Positions 61,523 to 64,000 of a DNA stretch of 64,000 bases are shown here, piece by piece (within the stretch, counting starts at the first letter, position 1; the number at the start of each line of letters is the position of its first letter). The DNA lies in the NCBI GenBank assembly GCA_025360125.1, contig JANYCU010000051.1:1-64000 (forward strand). Reading direction: 5' to 3'. The translations under genes were made by a program, and so were the position numbers. This DNA is from Armatimonadota bacterium. Its GTDB lineage: Bacteria; Armatimonadota; Fimbriimonadia; Fimbriimonadales; Fimbriimonadaceae. A model generated the notes under the pieces. It saw only the letters and a list, made by a program, of their open reading frames with translations, made no database searches and had not been told where the DNA came from.

Positions 61523-62032
61523 TCAGATTTTGGGTCTTAGTGTGCGTTCAATGTCTTTCATTAAATAGTACAAGTGAAAACTATTCTCAGGACACTCTTG
61601 CATCCCAAAGCGTAAATACAATTCTCTCGCTTCTTCGTCCTTAGCGTGAACCATGAATGCACGCACAGCTGCCTGCTGCGAAATGTTTAAGCAGCGAGCA
61701 ATTGCATCCTTGAATAGCCCTTTTCCAATCCCTTTTCCTTGAAAATCCTTGTCCACCGCGAATCTGGCCATCAACAAAATTGGCACTGGGTGCCGAGCGA
61801 GACCTTTCGTCATCCGCTCAGGAGCTTCATCATATTTGATTGCGCTGACCGCAAGGCTATAATAGCCGACGACTCTGTTATCTTCCAGACCGACAAATGT
61901 TCTGGCACTATCGTTGGCTTGATTTGCCAAAGCATGACGGATCAGAAAAGTATTGAGTGGCTCCTTGCCACAATCGAACCCAAGGTAATCGTGAGCCTTG
62001 GTCAGAAGGACCGGGCCATGAATGATACTCAC
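61523..62032 (-). CDS. tacT: GNAT-type toxin of a TacT/AtaT-like system
   Basis: A 169-residue GNAT acetyltransferase of the type that acetylates aminoacyl-tRNA and blocks translation: LTKAHDYLGFDCGKEPLNTF, RTFVGLEDNRVVGYYSLAVS, the acetyl-CoA site LLMARFAVDKDFQGKGIGKG, AAVRAFMVHAKDEEARELYL and ECPENSFHLYYLMKDIERTL. The start overlaps the upstream DUF1778 gene by four bases. The pair is complete, so it can be functional. Confidence 0.88.
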   Translation of the reverse strand: MSIIHGPVLLTKAHDYLGFDCGKEPLNTFLIRHALANQANDSARTFVGLEDNRVVGYYSLAVSAIKYDEAPERMTKGLARHPVPILLMARFAVDKDFQGKGIGKGLFKDAIARCLNISQQAAVRAFMVHAKDEEARELYLRFGMQECPENSFHLYYLMKDIERTLRPKI

Positions 62033-62304
62033 TTCTCAAAGACACTCGGAGTAGAAAATAATTCGCGAAGCTGAGGAATGTCTCTCGGTTCTTCTTCTAG
62101 TTTTGCAAGCAGCCAATCATATTCCTGTAACGAGACACCAATCACACGCTGATCATCAATGACCGTTCGCGCCGCATCTAAAGATCGAGTCAAAACAAAT
62201 TGACTTACATTCATGTTTTGAAGGCGAGCAGCTTCGGCAAGCATAGCTTTCTGGATTGCCGAAGCTCGAATGTTCAATGTTTCTGCTTTAGGTGACGAGT
62301 GCAT
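62029..62304 (-). CDS. tacA: DUF1778 antitoxin of the TacA type
   Basis: A 91-residue ribbon-helix-helix antitoxin: ETLNIRASAIQKAMLAEAAR, LQNMNVSQFVLTRSLDAART and a C-terminal SLQEYDWLLAKLEEEP tail that in TacA wraps the toxin. It would hold the toxin inactive and repress its own operon. ATG at 62304. It is in the usual order, antitoxin first, with four-base overlap. Confidence 0.88.
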   Translation of the reverse strand: MHSSPKAETLNIRASAIQKAMLAEAARLQNMNVSQFVLTRSLDAARTVIDDQRVIGVSLQEYDWLLAKLEEEPRDIPQLRELFSTPSVFEK

Positions 62305-62367
62305 ATTAATTTACCAACTAGTTGCATTATACCACATTGTACACACAACGTGAATACATAACGCATT

Positions 62368-63753
62368 TTAAACAGTTGCCAATCGATAGAGAATCGCCGC
62401 GTAGATTCGCGATGCCTTCTTCAATGATTCGATCGCGATTCGCTCATCGGTTTGGTGGGCTTCTCCGTCGCCAAGCCAGCAAGTTCCGACTGAGATGGTG
62501 TTCGGCACTGCTCGGGCGTAGGTTCCGCCCCCCATGGTCGCAGGTTCGGTCATATCGCCAGTTTGCTCCCGATAGACATCGACAATGATCTTTACGAGCG
62601 GATGGTCGAGCGGGAAGTACAGCGATGGTGAGTCGCGATCGACCGTGAATGACCAGCTTGCTCCGAGCTTCGTCATCTGGGTTTGACACAAAGCGTGAAG
62701 GTGCTCCCCTTTCCAGGTGGCGGGGTATCTGACGTTAGCGAGCAAATGAACCGCGCCATCGGAAAACGAAACAACGCCAATGTTGCAGGTTAAGTCTCCG
62801 GTAGCGTCATCGCGACCGTGAATGCCGAGCCCAGTTCCACTTGGTTGAAAAGCCATGAGTAGGTCATCGAAGAATTGGCGTTCGGCTAATGGAGCGATGG
62901 CGAGCAGGAGTCGGACAATTCGCTCAGCCGCGTTGTCGCCGTAAAAGGGACCCGCTCCGTGGGCAGCCTTGCCGATTGCTTCAATGTTGAGGACGTCTCC
63001 CATCCATGAAAATGTAACGTTTCGATCCCAATTGTCGGCCAGTTTTACTTCGACTTCGGCTTTTGCAGAAGGGCCAACTTTAACCGTAGCGGTAGCAGAG
63101 TCAATAACGATGTTGGGGCGTTGACCACCTGCGAATGACAGGACTTGAAAATCACCCATCGGCACTTTGGCGGAAACGAGCAAGTCACCAATTCCCTTCT
63201 CGCCGTGATAGCAGGGCCATCCTGAATCGGGCGCGATGCCGTATGTCGGCGCTTCTTCGGTCTGGACATATCGCTCGACACAGCCAAATCCACTTTCTTC
63301 ATCGCAGCCAAAGGCTACGCGGAATCGGCAGTTCAAATCAGGGAAACACTCTTTGATCGCGCGCATGGCGTAAAACGACGCGATGGTTGGGCCTTTGTCG
63401 TCGGTTGCTCCCCGTGAGTAAATGTATCCGTTGTCAATTTCGGCCCCAAACGGGTCGTGCTTCCAGCCTGGACCGACGGGGACGACGTCGAGGTGGCCGA
63501 GGGTCATGACCAAGCGTTCGCCCTGGCCAAAATCTGCGTAGCCAAGATGCCCTTCGAGATCCGTGGTCTTCATCCCCACGCTCTGAGAAAGATTGAGCAT
63601 GTAATCGAGGGCTTTTCGGTTCCCTAGGCCATACGGAGCGTTCGGTTCGGCTGGTTCTTCGATGGTATCAATTCGCAAAATATCGCGGGTTGTATTGATG
63701 AGATCTTCCTCGTGGGAAGCGAGCCAATCGTGGAGCTTTGAGATGTCGGACAT
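62368..63753 (-). CDS. M20-family dipeptidase (PepV/carnosinase-type)
   Basis: A 461-residue zinc dipeptidase: MTLGHLDVVPVGPGWKHDPF holds the first ligand His, YIYSRGATDDKGPTIASFYA the bridging Asp, CDEESGFGCVERYVQTEE the Glu residues, and MGGGTYARAVPNTISVGTCW the C-terminal region with the last ligand. Its lid domain (about 180-380) is large, as in PepV and DapE relatives. Substrates are probably dipeptides with broad specificity. It is transcribed divergently from galK. Confidence 0.88.
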   Translation of the reverse strand: MSDISKLHDWLASHEEDLINTTRDILRIDTIEEPAEPNAPYGLGNRKALDYMLNLSQSVGMKTTDLEGHLGYADFGQGERLVMTLGHLDVVPVGPGWKHDPFGAEIDNGYIYSRGATDDKGPTIASFYAMRAIKECFPDLNCRFRVAFGCDEESGFGCVERYVQTEEAPTYGIAPDSGWPCYHGEKGIGDLLVSAKVPMGDFQVLSFAGGQRPNIVIDSATATVKVGPSAKAEVEVKLADNWDRNVTFSWMGDVLNIEAIGKAAHGAGPFYGDNAAERIVRLLLAIAPLAERQFFDDLLMAFQPSGTGLGIHGRDDATGDLTCNIGVVSFSDGAVHLLANVRYPATWKGEHLHALCQTQMTKLGASWSFTVDRDSPSLYFPLDHPLVKIIVDVYREQTGDMTEPATMGGGTYARAVPNTISVGTCWLGDGEAHQTDERIAIESLKKASRIYAAILYRLATV

Positions 63754-63782
63754 TTGCCAACATTCTACTTGGGATTAGTGAG

Positions 63783-63826
63783 GCGGTGCGAGGCGCAGGT
63801 TGATGGATTTCTCACCTCAGCACCGC
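63783..63826. promoter_or_regulatory. Inverted repeat between the divergent dipeptidase and galK genes
   Basis: GCGGTGC (63783-63789) pairs with GCACCGC (63820-63826) across about 30 bases, close to the middle of the 170-base intergenic region. It could be an operator or only a weak hairpin. No match to a known operator is claimed. Confidence 0.35.
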
Positions 63827-63923
63827 TCATCCCATTGATTCCACCAGGATCGATACAAATACCTAGTAACTGTGACAGACTTAGGAGAAATACCGTGTCT
63901 CGATTGGGTATCACCTAACATCA

Positions 63924-64000
63924 ATGTCTGCCGAACTCGCTCTGGAACTGCACAAGAAGTACTTTGGAATCACTCCCAAAGTGCTGACGTTTGCTCCTGG
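63924..64000 (+). CDS. galK: Galactokinase, N-terminal fragment (continues past the window)
   Basis: The first 25 codons from the ATG at 63924 read SAELALELHKKYFGITPKVL and TFAPG, the beginning of the GHMP-kinase galactokinase signature (usually followed by RVNLIGEH). The enzyme phosphorylates galactose at C1. The rest lies beyond the window, so the identification rests on this short match. Confidence 0.7.
   Translation, partial: MSAELALELHKKYFGITPKVLTFAP

Overview
This 64 kb window is chromosomal DNA of about 50% GC from a free-living, Gram-negative-type heterotroph. My best placement is the Armatimonadota (Fimbriimonas-like). This rests on the mix of a planctomycete-type DUF1553/DUF1501 pair, many small DinB, VOC and DUF1801 proteins, an RseA/RseB-like sigma circuit, and an outer-membrane-type beta barrel ending in Phe. 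It is an inference, since no rRNA or other phylogenetic marker is present.

Layout. Positions 1-589 hold the end of an IS3-family element abutting a truncated GH95 alpha-fucosidase. Positions 930-11726 carry secreted catabolic and cell-envelope genes: an esterase, a beta-propeller lipoprotein, OsmC, the DUF1553/DUF1501 pair, an NTF2-like protein with a decayed relative, an M50 protease and RidA. Positions 11843-18879 are an accessory and decaying zone: an HNH nuclease gene broken by an in-frame TGA, a beta-helix protein, remnants of a segmental duplication (beta-helix / DUF1801 / VOC), several families of short palindromic repeats, and an AT-rich orphan gene bracketed by inverted repeats. Positions 18939-33062 hold a glycosidase and many small enzymes (DinB, GyrI-like, isochorismatase, VOC, DUF899, RibD-like), a truncated globin fused to ankyrin repeats, an M1 aminopeptidase, a PLP transsulfuration enzyme and dienelactone-hydrolase-type enzymes. 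A tRNA-Glu gene lies at 33.3 kb, with a second copy of its 3' end 136 bp away.

Positions 33389-45519 are a cell-surface block: an SH3b-NlpC/P60 hydrolase, a GT2-GT2-O-antigen-ligase operon, PBP2 and PBP1A, then an ECF sigma / anti-sigma / RseB-like operon and a small beta-barrel protein. Positions 45571-64000 are mainly housekeeping: an M20 peptidase, a 2Fe-2S ferredoxin, FolC, tRNA-Pro, a class III nucleotide cyclase, an acyl-CoA carboxyltransferase, MscL, MsrB, an ABC exporter, DnaB, NuoG, a TacA/TacT-type toxin-antitoxin pair, a dipeptidase and the start of GalK. Two unrecognised genes at 54.5-57.1 kb encode a secreted pair.

I see no CRISPR array, prophage or biosynthetic gene cluster. 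The most unusual items are the globin-ankyrin fusion, the carrier-protein-like gene lacking the attachment serine next to dnaB, the mscL/msrB junction where a terminator runs into a start codon, the duplicated tRNA-Glu 3' end, and the repeat-rich duplication scar at 14-19 kb.
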